DNA of 59,308 nucleotides from a virus. This document shows positions 50,568 to 59,308 of this stretch, piece after piece (positions within the stretch are counted from its first letter, which is position 1; each line of letters begins with the position of its first letter). Location: IMG/VR virus record IMGVR_UViG_3300030099_001381, positions 1 to 59,308 of that record. One strand, written 5' to 3'. Position numbers and translations under genes: made by a program. The notes beneath the pieces were generated by a model. The model was not told the origin of the DNA, searched no databases, and saw nothing but the letters and a program-made list of their open reading frames with translations.

Positions 50568-51524
50568 ATGAGTATTTTAGTAGTAAACAGTTTAAAAAAT
50601 TCAGCAGGTAGTTCTCCAACTTTAACCATACCAACTGCTGACGGCACTGACGGACAAATCTTACAATCATCAAATAATTCAGGTAATCTTGTTTTTGGAG
50701 GAGCTCAGATAGAAGCACAGAATGGAACTAACATAACTTTTCCTGCGAGTGCAGCTGATGATCGTACTTTTGTTACTGATGCAAATGGTAATTTAACAGC
50801 AACTGCGGCAGGAGGTAATCCAATGAATACTCCTGACAATGCACATCAAGGAGAAAGACTTCTTGATAGATATGTAATATCAGGTTCTGCTGGCAATGTT
50901 AATAACATTGCTTTAACTGTACCAACAGGTTACACAAATACTGATTTAAACACTATAAGAACTATGAAAGTTGTTATGAAAGGCGTACAACTTGGAGCTG
51001 GTGGTAATTTTAAACCTACTTTAAGACTTTTAGAACAAGACGGAACAGATTTTTTTAGTGGTAGTGGAAGCAACCCTAGTGCTACTTATGCTAGGTTTGG
51101 AGTAGAAGGTAAAAGTTATGGTAATCAACAAACTAATCAAAGCAATGTCACTCAACAAAAGTATTTAACTAGAGGAGAAGTATTCAGAAGCACTAGTGGA
51201 GCTAATAATCAAGATTATTTTAGTTCAACTACTATAAATACAAATGAAGCGTATAACGCTTCAGCTTGTTTTAATGGTATAGTTTATATTAATCCAACTA
51301 GTTCTCCTTCTATGATTTCAAAAATTGATTTTATTGATAATCAAAATCAAGGAAATTTTTATAATGAACAATCCTATCTTGGTAATTTAGCTGCTCAATT
51401 AGCTTCTGGTAATAATACAGGAAGACATCCAATGGGTGTTCAAATTAGCAGTAACACAGGTAATAATTTTTCTTCAGGTGTTGTTGAATTATACGGAGTA
51501 TTTAAAGATGGAGTAGTAAGCTAA
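50568..51524 (+). CDS. Tail fibre-like paralogue 2
   Basis: 318 residues. Starts MSILVVNSLKNSAGSSPTLT and contains IPTADGTDGQILQSSNNSGN, the shared N-terminal element. Its end (ELYGVFKDGVVS) is shared with paralogue 3 (LFARFKDGVVS). Probable receptor-binding fibre or short tail spike. Confidence 0.7.
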   Translation: MSILVVNSLKNSAGSSPTLTIPTADGTDGQILQSSNNSGNLVFGGAQIEAQNGTNITFPASAADDRTFVTDANGNLTATAAGGNPMNTPDNAHQGERLLDRYVISGSAGNVNNIALTVPTGYTNTDLNTIRTMKVVMKGVQLGAGGNFKPTLRLLEQDGTDFFSGSGSNPSATYARFGVEGKSYGNQQTNQSNVTQQKYLTRGEVFRSTSGANNQDYFSSTTINTNEAYNASACFNGIVYINPTSSPSMISKIDFIDNQNQGNFYNEQSYLGNLAAQLASGNNTGRHPMGVQISSNTGNNFSSGVVELYGVFKDGVVS

Positions 51525-52492
51525 TGGGAAAAATAGTTGTAAAAAAAATACAATCACAAGCAAGTAATACTGCTTTTACTATACCTTCTACTGATGGTAC
51601 TACAGGACAAGTTTTAAAAACAGATGGTTCTGCCACTTTAGATTGGACAGATAAATCATCAAAAATAAAAAGTGCTGGTATAGATTATACAATGCCTCCT
51701 TCTGATGGAACTACTGGTCAAATATTACAAACAAACGGAACTGGTGGAGTTTTAGAATTTGTAAGCCCTGCAACTAATCCATTGTCAACTCCTGATGGAA
51801 ATCATCAAGGTATAAGACTTTGCGATAAATATTTTTGTGGTTTAAATGATGCAGCTAATGTTAGTTCTGTTACTTTAACTGTTCCTTCTTCTTACACAAC
51901 TGAGCCTTCAAATGTTTTAACTTTAGAACTTTATTTAAGTGGAATGACACAATCAAATTCAGTCTCTTATGATGATCATTTTAAAATAACTATGCTAGGT
52001 CAAGACGGCTCTACTACTTCTAGAGCAACAGGTAGTCTAATTACTATGTATAATGGATATGGTAATAATTATAAAGATTGGAATACAGAAAGAAATTGGG
52101 GAACTGATCCAACAACAGGTAATGATGTTCATTTTAATGTTGGACATAATTATAATTCTTATAGCGATAGAACTAGATGGAGCACTACACAGGACACTTT
52201 TTCAAAGCATCCTGTTGGTCAATTAGTAGCAACTTGGTGGAATTCTGCTAGTTATCCTGTTTGGATGGCACAAGGATCAATGGGAAGGTCTGGTTTTGCA
52301 AGTAATGAATTACCAGGTCAAAGAATTTATAACAAAGCTGCTAACTATTCTTCAACAAATGGATTTCATAAAACAACTCCAAGCAATTTAAAACATTCTT
52401 TAGGAATGAAAATAGAATGGACATCTAGTTATACAATGCGAGATGGTGTTTTTATGTTGTTCGCTAGATTTAAAGATGGCGTAGTATCTTAG
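51524..52492 (+). CDS. Tail fibre-like paralogue 3
   Basis: 322 residues. Carries two copies of the shared element (STDGTTGQVLKTDGSATLDW and SDGTTGQILQTNGTGGVLEF) and ends FKDGVVS like paralogue 2. Overlaps it by one base. Middle part variable. Confidence 0.7.
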   Translation: MGKIVVKKIQSQASNTAFTIPSTDGTTGQVLKTDGSATLDWTDKSSKIKSAGIDYTMPPSDGTTGQILQTNGTGGVLEFVSPATNPLSTPDGNHQGIRLCDKYFCGLNDAANVSSVTLTVPSSYTTEPSNVLTLELYLSGMTQSNSVSYDDHFKITMLGQDGSTTSRATGSLITMYNGYGNNYKDWNTERNWGTDPTTGNDVHFNVGHNYNSYSDRTRWSTTQDTFSKHPVGQLVATWWNSASYPVWMAQGSMGRSGFASNELPGQRIYNKAANYSSTNGFHKTTPSNLKHSLGMKIEWTSSYTMRDGVFMLFARFKDGVVS

Positions 52493-52501
52493 GAGATTTA
52501 A

Positions 52502-53587
52502 ATGACATCTAAGATAGTTGTAAATAACATTGAATCATCTTCAGCAACAAATGATGTTAAAATTAAATCAAGAAATGTAACTTATACAATGCCAACTGCT
52601 GACGGCACTAATGGTCAGTTTATGAAAACAGATGGCAGTGGTAATTTAGGTTTTGCTACAGTTGATACATCCGTAGATCAAACTTCTTTAACAAATACAG
52701 TAACAACACCAGGAACAACTTATAAAGGTGAAAGATTAGTTAAAACTCTTGATTATAGTATTACTGCTCCACCAACTGCCGCACAAAAATTTGATTTTGT
52801 AGTTCCTACATCAATGTTTACAGATGATGGTGATACAACTTTAATGTATAGAATAAACAGGTTTCGTTTTAAATTTAGAAATCTTACATGGTCAACCACT
52901 GCTAATCATCCAGGAGCTTTCTCAGGTCAAATAAGATTATTTGCTTCTGTTGCACCTTTAAATGCATCTGGTAATCTTATTTTAAGCAGTAATAATAATT
53001 ATGTAACTCAAGATTCATGGCAATATACAAGCTCTGGTGGTGGTTCTTGGAATGATTCTAGTACAACCACAGGTTCTGGTAATGCTGGTACATATAATAG
53101 AAGTGGTGGAAATCCAGCTACTTTTCCAAGATCAGCAGTAGGTTATGCTTTTGTTAGAAGTAATCAAAATCTTTATGCTTACAATGGAAATGCAGGTTTT
53201 GCTAATCAAATTAGACAAGGACAAGATGCTGTAAATAGAGTTGATAATTCAAGAATGAATGGTTTTAGAGCAAATTTTAATGGGGAACTTGAAATTCAAA
53301 ATTACAAAAATCAATGGGATGTAACTTTTGAAGCTACTACTCAAGAAAATTCTAATTCTAATAACAGTCAACTTTATGTAACTAGATCAAGAACTGTTGC
53401 AACACAAAGTGGATCAACTTGGTATGAGACAAATACAGCACCTGCACAAGGTGTAAGGTTGTATTTTTTACCTCATGATTTTAGTAGTGCTAATAGTGGT
53501 AACGGCAGTTCAGGACAAATTGAAGCAAGTTATTGGGGTTTAGCTGGTGGAAGAATAGAATTCTATGCAGACATTAGTGATTTTTAA
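52502..53587 (+). CDS. Tail fibre-like paralogue 4
   Basis: 361 residues. The N-terminus MTSKIVVNNIESSSATNDVK followed by TADGTNGQFMKTDGSGNLGF matches the other three. The C-terminal domain is different and rich in Ser, Asn, Gly. Last of the tandem set. Confidence 0.7.
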   Translation: MTSKIVVNNIESSSATNDVKIKSRNVTYTMPTADGTNGQFMKTDGSGNLGFATVDTSVDQTSLTNTVTTPGTTYKGERLVKTLDYSITAPPTAAQKFDFVVPTSMFTDDGDTTLMYRINRFRFKFRNLTWSTTANHPGAFSGQIRLFASVAPLNASGNLILSSNNNYVTQDSWQYTSSGGGSWNDSSTTTGSGNAGTYNRSGGNPATFPRSAVGYAFVRSNQNLYAYNGNAGFANQIRQGQDAVNRVDNSRMNGFRANFNGELEIQNYKNQWDVTFEATTQENSNSNNSQLYVTRSRTVATQSGSTWYETNTAPAQGVRLYFLPHDFSSANSGNGSSGQIEASYWGLAGGRIEFYADISDF

Positions 53588-53635
53588 GTTGATTAGTTAG
53601 TAGAATTATTATAAAAATTTAATAGGAGTATTAAT

Positions 53636-54019
53636 ATGGCAAGACCAACACAAGATGATTTTGAAGTCTTTACAACAAGACCTAAAAAAGCAGTTCGTAA
53701 TTCTGAAGGCGTAAGAGTTGTTGAAGACTACACAGATGCAGAATGGGATGAAGCTAAAGCTAGTGCACAAGAAATAATAGATAATTATGATGTTGATGCA
53801 TTTGCAAAAATTAGAGAATACAGAAATAAATTATTAAATGATTCGGATTGGGGATTAGTCGCTGATACTACATTAACTGAATCTGAGTTAGTAGATTTAA
53901 AAGCATGGAGAACTAGTCTTAGAGATTTACCTGCATCTGAAGAAGACCCTGATGACATTGTTTTTCCTGAGTGTCCTATCGATTATTTAGGTATTGAAGT
54001 ATTCCAACCATTAGCATAA
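53636..54019 (+). CDS. Tail fibre assembly-like protein
   Basis: 127-residue acidic protein. The segment YRNKLLNDSDWGLVADTTLT followed by WRTSLRDLP is the pattern of phage tail assembly chaperone/XkdW-type domains (R-x2-L-L-x2-S-D-W ... W-R-x2-L-R-D-L-P). Just after the fibre genes, with AGGAG upstream. It likely helps fold or attach fibres. Confidence 0.7.
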   Translation: MARPTQDDFEVFTTRPKKAVRNSEGVRVVEDYTDAEWDEAKASAQEIIDNYDVDAFAKIREYRNKLLNDSDWGLVADTTLTESELVDLKAWRTSLRDLPASEEDPDDIVFPECPIDYLGIEVFQPLA

Positions 54020-54022
54020 AAA

Positions 54023-54238
54023 ATGACTGATGAAAAAAAAGAGGAATGGATTCCTCAACAAAAAGAATTAGAAGCACTTCATACTATGAGAATAGAACAT
54101 AACTATGATGTAAATTTTTCTGTTATTAGTGATAAAAAAGATTTTTTAGATGCTTTAATGGAAATAGATTCTTTAGAACTAGGCAATCAAATTAAACAAT
54201 TAATAGAATCTCAGGATAGACAATTCACAGTAGAATAG
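54023..54238 (+). CDS. 71-residue acidic protein, unknown function
   Basis: Helical and acidic (EWIPQQKELEALHTMRIEHN, KDFLDALMEIDSLELGNQIK). Starts three bases after the assembly-like gene. Possibly a second assembly factor; no family was recognised. Confidence 0.55.
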   Translation: MTDEKKEEWIPQQKELEALHTMRIEHNYDVNFSVISDKKDFLDALMEIDSLELGNQIKQLIESQDRQFTVE

Positions 54239-54272
54239 TGTAAGTTGTTTATATTAGGAGTAATATAAATTA

Positions 54273-55061
54273 ATGGCACTTGGTTTTACAACATATTCTG
54301 AAGCAGCATACGCACAATCTAGCGTAATTACTGATGTTGAGCAAGGACTCACAGGAGTTCAAGCTACAGGTGCTATCGGTAATGTAGGTGTTACATCTCC
54401 TGAATTAGTTATACCTACAGGTGTTGAAGCTACAGGTGCTATAGGACAAGCTCTTGGTAGAGCAGGATTTGTTTTTGCTAAACCTCGTGGCAATGAAACA
54501 TTTACTATAACAGTGCAAAGCACTGATAGTGGGAATAAATACTATGTAAATGATTTTAGACAATTAATGCCTACTGCATTACACAAAGGTTTTACTTACA
54601 TATTTGATCAATCAGATTCAAGCAACAATAATCATCCATTAAGATTTTCTACAACACCTAATGGTTCTCATGCAGGAGGATCAGAATATACAGATGGTGT
54701 AACTGTAGTAGGAACGCCAGGTCAGGCAGGAGCTTATACACAAATTGTTGTAGCTGATAATGCTCCTTCTCAACTTTATACTTATTGTATAAACCATAGT
54801 GGCATGGGCTTCTCTGTTAGCGTAGAAGCAAATGTTGAAATTAAATCTACAAGTGTAGTTGGCAACGCAACAGCAATACCTCAAATGATTGTAGTACCTA
54901 CAGGTGTTCAAGCTACAGGTGCTATTGGTAATGTAAGTATAAAGTTAAGTGCAATTGCATCTGTTACAGGAGTTTCTGCTTCAGTATCTACATCAAATGT
55001 GTTAGTTTGGAGTGAAATTGATACAGTTCAAGACCCAAATTGGGTGGAGATAGCAGCATAA
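54273..55061 (+). CDS. Tail protein with cupredoxin-like domain and GAIG repeats
   Basis: 262 residues. A central beta domain (about 70-190) has His121 (HPLRFS) and the cluster Cys172-x2-His175-x2-Met178 (YCINHSGMG), the ligand set and spacing of amicyanin-type copper sites. It is flanked by repeats of TGVQATGAIGNV (two before, one after). Related domains are common in marine phage structural proteins, from memory. Copper binding is inference; it may be a fold relic. Confidence 0.65.
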   Translation: MALGFTTYSEAAYAQSSVITDVEQGLTGVQATGAIGNVGVTSPELVIPTGVEATGAIGQALGRAGFVFAKPRGNETFTITVQSTDSGNKYYVNDFRQLMPTALHKGFTYIFDQSDSSNNNHPLRFSTTPNGSHAGGSEYTDGVTVVGTPGQAGAYTQIVVADNAPSQLYTYCINHSGMGFSVSVEANVEIKSTSVVGNATAIPQMIVVPTGVQATGAIGNVSIKLSAIASVTGVSASVSTSNVLVWSEIDTVQDPNWVEIAA

Positions 55062-55080
55062 ATATTCCCTAGAGAATATT
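55061..55080. repeat. CTAG-centred near-palindrome between tail genes
   Basis: AATATTCCCTAGAGAATATT (one asymmetric position), starting at the last base of the upstream stop codon. Confidence 0.85.
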
Positions 55081-55095
55081 TGATTGGAGAAATAA

Positions 55096-56160
55096 ATGGC
55101 TACATTTAGTAATATAGGATTAAAATTAATAACTCAAGGTGATGAGGCAGGTACATGGGGTACAAGCACTAATACTAATTTAGATATTGTTGATGAATCT
55201 CTTCAATATAATTCTAAAAATTTTACATCTGATGCAAATCTAACAATAACAGTAGCAAATGGAACAACAGGTTCTTCAGGTTCTCCAAGTGGTCGTGAGC
55301 AAGTTTTAGAATTTACTGATACAGGAAATGTTCTTACAGCTAATAGAAGTATTATAATTCAACCATCTACACTTAAAAAAATGTGGTTAGTAAAAAATTC
55401 AACTGCACGAACTCTTACAATTAAAATGAGTAACGGAGATAGTGGTGTAAATATATTAGCAGGAAACGATGCTTTATTATATTCTAAAGGAACAGGTAAT
55501 ATGCAATCAAGTGTTGCAGGTTCTCCTGGTGTAAGTTCTTTAACAGGAACTAGCAATCAAGTAGCAGTATCTCAATCATCAGGTGCAGTTACTTTATCTT
55601 TGGATGATTCTCAAATAAGATTAGTAAATCAATCTGCTTTAACTACAGGAACAACAGTAAATAATATTTATAATGCAGTTAATTATAATAGATATAAATT
55701 TTCAGGTTCTGCACAAATAAGCGTTACAAGTGGTGGAAGTGGTAATATTCAAATACAACCTATATCTACAACAGGACAAACAGGCGTAGGAAATTATTAT
55801 AGTTCTGGTTTTTATACTGATGTCTCAGCAGGATCACCATCAACAGCTATTATTAATAATCAATTAGGTTCTAATTGGATAATACCTTTAGCTACGGCAG
55901 GTAGTAATAATCAAATAGATATTTGGTGGGAAATTAATTTAGTAAGAGATACAACCTATCAATCAACTTATGGATTTCCATATTATGGAACTGGTAAAGT
56001 TACATCTAGATCAGGGTTAAATGTTGATTCTGCAAGAATAGTAGATTTTAATATGGGTGCTGCGGCAAATGGTAGTTGGAATACATTTGGAGGTTTAAAG
56101 TTTACTACTCCTACAAATGTTAATTCAGGTCATTCTATATTTGAAGTTAGTAATTATTAG
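55096..56160 (+). CDS. Tail fibre or baseplate-like protein (GTWGTSTNTN type)
   Basis: 354 residues. The start ATFSNIGLKLITQGDEAGTW then GTSTNTNLDIVDESL is a pattern common in marine phage tail genes. Beta-rich throughout, with Gly/Ser/Thr repeats and no Cys. GGAG lies nine bases upstream. Likely tail fibre or baseplate-associated. Confidence 0.7.
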   Translation: MATFSNIGLKLITQGDEAGTWGTSTNTNLDIVDESLQYNSKNFTSDANLTITVANGTTGSSGSPSGREQVLEFTDTGNVLTANRSIIIQPSTLKKMWLVKNSTARTLTIKMSNGDSGVNILAGNDALLYSKGTGNMQSSVAGSPGVSSLTGTSNQVAVSQSSGAVTLSLDDSQIRLVNQSALTTGTTVNNIYNAVNYNRYKFSGSAQISVTSGGSGNIQIQPISTTGQTGVGNYYSSGFYTDVSAGSPSTAIINNQLGSNWIIPLATAGSNNQIDIWWEINLVRDTTYQSTYGFPYYGTGKVTSRSGLNVDSARIVDFNMGAAANGSWNTFGGLKFTTPTNVNSGHSIFEVSNY

Positions 56161-56170
56161 GAATTAACAC

Positions 56171-56368
56171 ATGGCAAAAACAACTGTTACAGAATTAGAT
56201 AAAAAGTTAGCAGTAATGGAACAGCAGTTAAGAGACCATGTAACAGCTTGTGAAAAAACATCAGAAGAAACATTGCATAGAGTAAAAAGATTAGAATATT
56301 TTATAATAGCAACTTTGTTTTCAGTTATTAGTGGAACAATAGTTGTTGTAACAAGTTTAGTAGTATAG
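56171..56368 (+). CDS. Small membrane protein, XhlA-like
   Basis: 65 residues: an N-terminal coiled coil (ELDKKLAVMEQQLRDHVTAC) then a C-terminal transmembrane segment (FIIATLFSVISGTIVVVTSL). This plan is that of XhlA-type lysis accessory proteins. Followed by two other membrane genes, so a lysis cassette is likely. Confidence 0.6.
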   Translation: MAKTTVTELDKKLAVMEQQLRDHVTACEKTSEETLHRVKRLEYFIIATLFSVISGTIVVVTSLVV

Positions 56369-56377
56369 GAGAAAAAA

Positions 56378-56581
56378 ATGGATATTTTAAATAAAATAAA
56401 AGAGTCATTAAAATCAAATCTTAACACACTTAAAGAATGGGTAAGTTCGCCAGTATTTTTATCAATAGCTTCTTATATTTCTTTATTGATAGCGTTTTTT
56501 GCAGATAGTATTCTCTTACTTTTAATATCATTAGGTTTAGCAGGTTACTCTGTTTATCTTGCATTTAAATTTGAGGACTAA
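56378..56581 (+). CDS. Putative holin-like protein with two membrane segments
   Basis: 67 residues: a helical charged start, then two hydrophobic segments (VFLSIASYISLLIAFFADSI and LLLLISLGLAGYSVYLAF). GGAG lies eight bases upstream. Its size and location beside the 3TM holin gene fit a small holin or antiholin. Confidence 0.55.
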   Translation: MDILNKIKESLKSNLNTLKEWVSSPVFLSIASYISLLIAFFADSILLLLISLGLAGYSVYLAFKFED

Positions 56582-56583
56582 TT

Positions 56584-57045
56584 ATGCTATCATTGCTGGG
56601 CTCTTTACTCGGATTCGGCACTTCTTTCTTGCCAAGCGTTTTAGGTTTTTTTGAAAAGAAAGCTAAATTTAAACAAGACCTACTTATGCTTGAGGCAAAA
56701 GCAAAATATGCTGAACAAATGTCTAAGTATAAAATTGAAGAACTAGACGCAGAAGCCGACATAGCCGAAGCAAAAGCTATCTATGCTCATGCAGAGCAAC
56801 TCTCTAAAAACAATTCTTCTAAATTTATTAGTGCTTTACAAGCGTCTGTACGACCAGTGATTACATATTGTATGTTTAGTGTGTTTTGTTTTGTTACAGT
56901 TTCACAAGTTATTGTTGGAGTGCAGGATGGTGACGAACCTTTAAGAGCAATTCAATCTGCATGGTCAGATGAATCGATGGCATTATTTAGTTGCATTATT
57001 AGTTTTTGGTTTGGGAATCGTGCCATGAAAAGGATGAAAAAATAA
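56584..57045 (+). CDS. 3TM holin (GTA-type)
   Basis: 153 residues. N-terminal hydrophobic segment (LLGSLLGFGTSFLPSVLGFF), a charged helical part (residues 25-75), then SVRPVITYCMFSVFCFVTVS and a third segment with the family ending FWFGNRAMKR. This is the pattern of the GTA_holin_3TM family. It would make holes in the inner membrane at lysis. No endolysin gene was recognised nearby. Confidence 0.7.
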   Translation: MLSLLGSLLGFGTSFLPSVLGFFEKKAKFKQDLLMLEAKAKYAEQMSKYKIEELDAEADIAEAKAIYAHAEQLSKNNSSKFISALQASVRPVITYCMFSVFCFVTVSQVIVGVQDGDEPLRAIQSAWSDESMALFSCIISFWFGNRAMKRMKK

Positions 57046-59234
57046 TGCCTCTTCAAGACTTAACTCCACCAGCAGGTTTAAATAAAGTAGGTAGTCAATA
57101 CACTGCTAGAGGTCAGTGGTTTGATGCTAATCTTATTAGATTTTTTAATGGAGTTCCACAAAAATTAGGTGGATGGACTTCTTGGGTTAGTCTCCCAACA
57201 ACATCTTCTTCTAATAATAATATTCGTTCTATTTATCTTTATAGAGCTAGTGATAATACAAGATATACAGGAGTAGGAACTACTTCTAATTACACTATTA
57301 TAGAAGGAACTCTTCCTACAGATATAACGCCTGTTAATTCTCTTGTTTTAGGAAACAATCCTGTTGCTTGTGTTTCAGGAAATTCTTTCATTACTTTTAC
57401 TTGTACAGACCCTCATGGGTTAAAATCAGGAGACCTTGTACGAATATCAGGATTAACAGGAACAATAGGTGGTATAGATTTAACTACATATAATGCTGTA
57501 GCTACTAATTCATATGACACAAGAGTTGTTCTAGGAACACCAACTACGACAACATTTACCTTATCAAGCTCTACAGCTAATGCTACTGCAAGTGGAGGTG
57601 GCAATAATGTAACCATTGATGCATATTTATCTGTTGGTTCAAATGGTTATATTGCAGGTACAGGATGGGGAGCAAGTGATTGGGGTGGTTTAATTGATAA
57701 TACAGCTTGGGGAAGTACAACTTCTATAGATTATAAAAATCAATTAAGATTGTGGTCTGAAGATAATTTTGGTGATGATTTACTAATAAATCCTAGAGGA
57801 GGACCGATATATTATTGGGATAAATCAGCAGGAACAAGTCAAAGAGCAAAATTAATATCAACACAATCACAAACAATTAATCCTATTTCTTCTTTAGATA
57901 TAGCTTCTACTACATTAAATGGTAATTTAAGCAGGACTGCAACAACTATTAATGTTACATCAACTGATGGTTTCTATGAACAAAATGGATTTCTTATTGT
58001 TGGTGATGAAGTGATTGCTTATGCTAATTCATCAGCTACATCTTTTACAGGTTGTGTAAGAGCTAAAAACAACACTATTTCAAAAGCACATAACTCAGGT
58101 AGTTCAATAAAACAATATCAAGCTAATGCTCCTTATTTTTCTTTACAGGTAATGACAAGTGATCAAGATGGTCATTGCATATCTTTTGGTTGTAATCCTT
58201 ATTTACAAGATACAATTAATCCTATGCACATCAGGTGGTCAGCAAGTCAAAATGCTATGGATTGGACTCCTCGTGCTACTAACTCAGCAGGTGGTGTTGA
58301 TTTAAGCAGTGGTTCAGAAATAATAGGTGCTTTATCTGCAAGGCAAGAAATACTTATATGGACTGATACATCTCTTTATTCTATGAAGTTTATAGGAGGA
58401 GATTTAGTATTTTCTTTTGATGAAGTTCAAGATGGAATTACAATGATATCTCCAAAGGCTTGTGCTAATGCAGGTGCTAATACATACTTTATGGGAGAAA
58501 GAGGATTCTATAAATATTCAGGTGCTATAGAGCCCATACCTTGCCCTGTAGAGAATTATATATTTGATGACATAGATGTAAGTGAACAACAAAAAGTATT
58601 CGCTGTGTCTAATCCTAGGTACAATGAGGTATGGTGGTTTTATCCTAGTAATGAAATGAATGAACTATATGCAGGAAGTTTAACTGCTAATGTAGACCTT
58701 GTTTCTTCAGCAAATTCTAGTGATCCAACAAGATGTGTAATTTATAATTATGTAGAAAATACATGGACTCTTAATAATATGTGGAGATCAGCAGGTGCAA
58801 CAGCATATGAAGAAGATTATATGTTATTAGGTCAGCAATTTAATTCAGCTAATAGTTTCTTAGTAAGACAAGATGATGGAGATAGAGCTAATAGTTTATC
58901 TGCTGATGCTACAGGAAATAACTTTACTTCTCATTTAGAAAGTGGAGATATATCTATAGGTGATGGACAAGACTTTGTAGGTGTTTCATCTATAATACAT
59001 GATGTAGAATTAACAGGAACTATTTCTGATTTAACTAATAAAGTGTTTATTAGAAATTATCCATCCGAGTCACCTACATTATCATCAAGCAATACTGTAA
59101 CATCAAACACTACTAAAACTGATTTAAGAGCTAGAGGTAGAGCTACTATTTTAAGGTATGAACATGATGATCAAGATGCTAGTTTTAGACTATTTGGTAT
59201 AAGAATGAATGTTTATCCTGATGGGAGAAGGTAA
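57045..59234 (+). CDS. Large podovirus-type tail protein
   Basis: 729 residues from ATG 57045 (MPLQDLTPPAGLNKVGSQYT), overlapping the holin stop (TAATG); an upstream in-frame ATG at 57006 lies within the holin gene and is not needed. ARGQWFDANLIRFFNGVPQK then LGGW is typical of a tail protein found in many marine podovirus-like phages. Beta-rich, with a propeller-like middle part (SLQVMTSDQDGHCISFGCNP). It continues across the circular junction; the last 25 bases are repeated at the left end. Confidence 0.75.
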   Translation: MPLQDLTPPAGLNKVGSQYTARGQWFDANLIRFFNGVPQKLGGWTSWVSLPTTSSSNNNIRSIYLYRASDNTRYTGVGTTSNYTIIEGTLPTDITPVNSLVLGNNPVACVSGNSFITFTCTDPHGLKSGDLVRISGLTGTIGGIDLTTYNAVATNSYDTRVVLGTPTTTTFTLSSSTANATASGGGNNVTIDAYLSVGSNGYIAGTGWGASDWGGLIDNTAWGSTTSIDYKNQLRLWSEDNFGDDLLINPRGGPIYYWDKSAGTSQRAKLISTQSQTINPISSLDIASTTLNGNLSRTATTINVTSTDGFYEQNGFLIVGDEVIAYANSSATSFTGCVRAKNNTISKAHNSGSSIKQYQANAPYFSLQVMTSDQDGHCISFGCNPYLQDTINPMHIRWSASQNAMDWTPRATNSAGGVDLSSGSEIIGALSARQEILIWTDTSLYSMKFIGGDLVFSFDEVQDGITMISPKACANAGANTYFMGERGFYKYSGAIEPIPCPVENYIFDDIDVSEQQKVFAVSNPRYNEVWWFYPSNEMNELYAGSLTANVDLVSSANSSDPTRCVIYNYVENTWTLNNMWRSAGATAYEEDYMLLGQQFNSANSFLVRQDDGDRANSLSADATGNNFTSHLESGDISIGDGQDFVGVSSIIHDVELTGTISDLTNKVFIRNYPSESPTLSSSNTVTSNTTKTDLRARGRATILRYEHDDQDASFRLFGIRMNVYPDGRR

Positions 59235-59308
59235 TGGCTAGACAACCTTTAAGACCTGCCCAAATAGAATATAACTCTATAGATGAGAATTTATTTCGTG
59301 AACAAGTG
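59210..59308. repeat. Terminal direct repeat, copy 2
   Basis: Copy of bases 1-98 at 59210-59307. The final base 59308 is G where position 99 is A. It marks the assembly overlap of a circular molecule. Confidence 0.95.

Overview
The window is an essentially complete, circularly closing genome of a tailed marine-type bacteriophage. Bases 1-98 recur exactly at 59210-59307 and the window then ends, so the unique length is about 59,209 bp. The last tail gene (57045-59234) runs across the junction. The DNA is AT-rich, genes are packed with TAATG/ATGA overlaps, and the structural proteins are of the kind seen in uncultured marine podovirus-like phages. I see no integrase, repressor, tRNA, DNA polymerase or RNA polymerase, so a lytic lifestyle with host polymerases is the simplest reading. 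The host cannot be named from sequence; an AT-rich marine alphaproteobacterium is only a guess.

Layout. (1) Late, rightward genes start at 31032: terminase small subunit, small genes, HNH protein, terminase large subunit, portal, a run of very basic small proteins, lipoprotein, GroES-like co-chaperonin, scaffold, head proteins, major capsid protein (ending in a clear terminator), further head and adaptor proteins, a metallophosphoesterase, four tandem tail-fibre-like paralogues, a cupredoxin-like tail protein, holins, then through the junction to a series of Gly-rich virion proteins and a 2815-residue polyvalent virion protein ending at 14075. (2) Leftward genes run from about 30.7 kb to 14.1 kb: small unknown genes, a MoxR-type AAA+ ATPase, unknown partner and VWA/metallopeptidase triad, many tiny acidic proteins, then a recombination module (PD-(D/E)XK nuclease, Sak-type annealing protein, SSB-like protein), a DNA methyltransferase, and an IS110-transposase-like DNA-binding protein. 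(3) A rightward island (20.3-22.4 kb) carries the primase-helicase. The divergent control region is 30.4-31.0 kb and the main convergence zone is 14.1-14.9 kb.

How it works together. The primase-helicase, SSB, annealing protein and nuclease suggest recombination-assisted replication using a host polymerase. Terminase, portal, scaffold and capsid make the head, with a phage co-chaperonin probably assisting folding. The basic proteins may condense DNA.

Three regulatory signals stand out. The first is a 12-20 bp palindrome around CTAG, present 11 times and mostly at gene ends. The second is a different motif (ATCGTCTAGGTA) placed before leftward genes, often just after a hairpin. The third is an 8-unit array of about 35 bp repeats at 14.59-14.85 kb. 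Thirteen small genes of 25-58 codons were found by reading through gaps, alongside weaker fragments at 14248 and 30514-30729.
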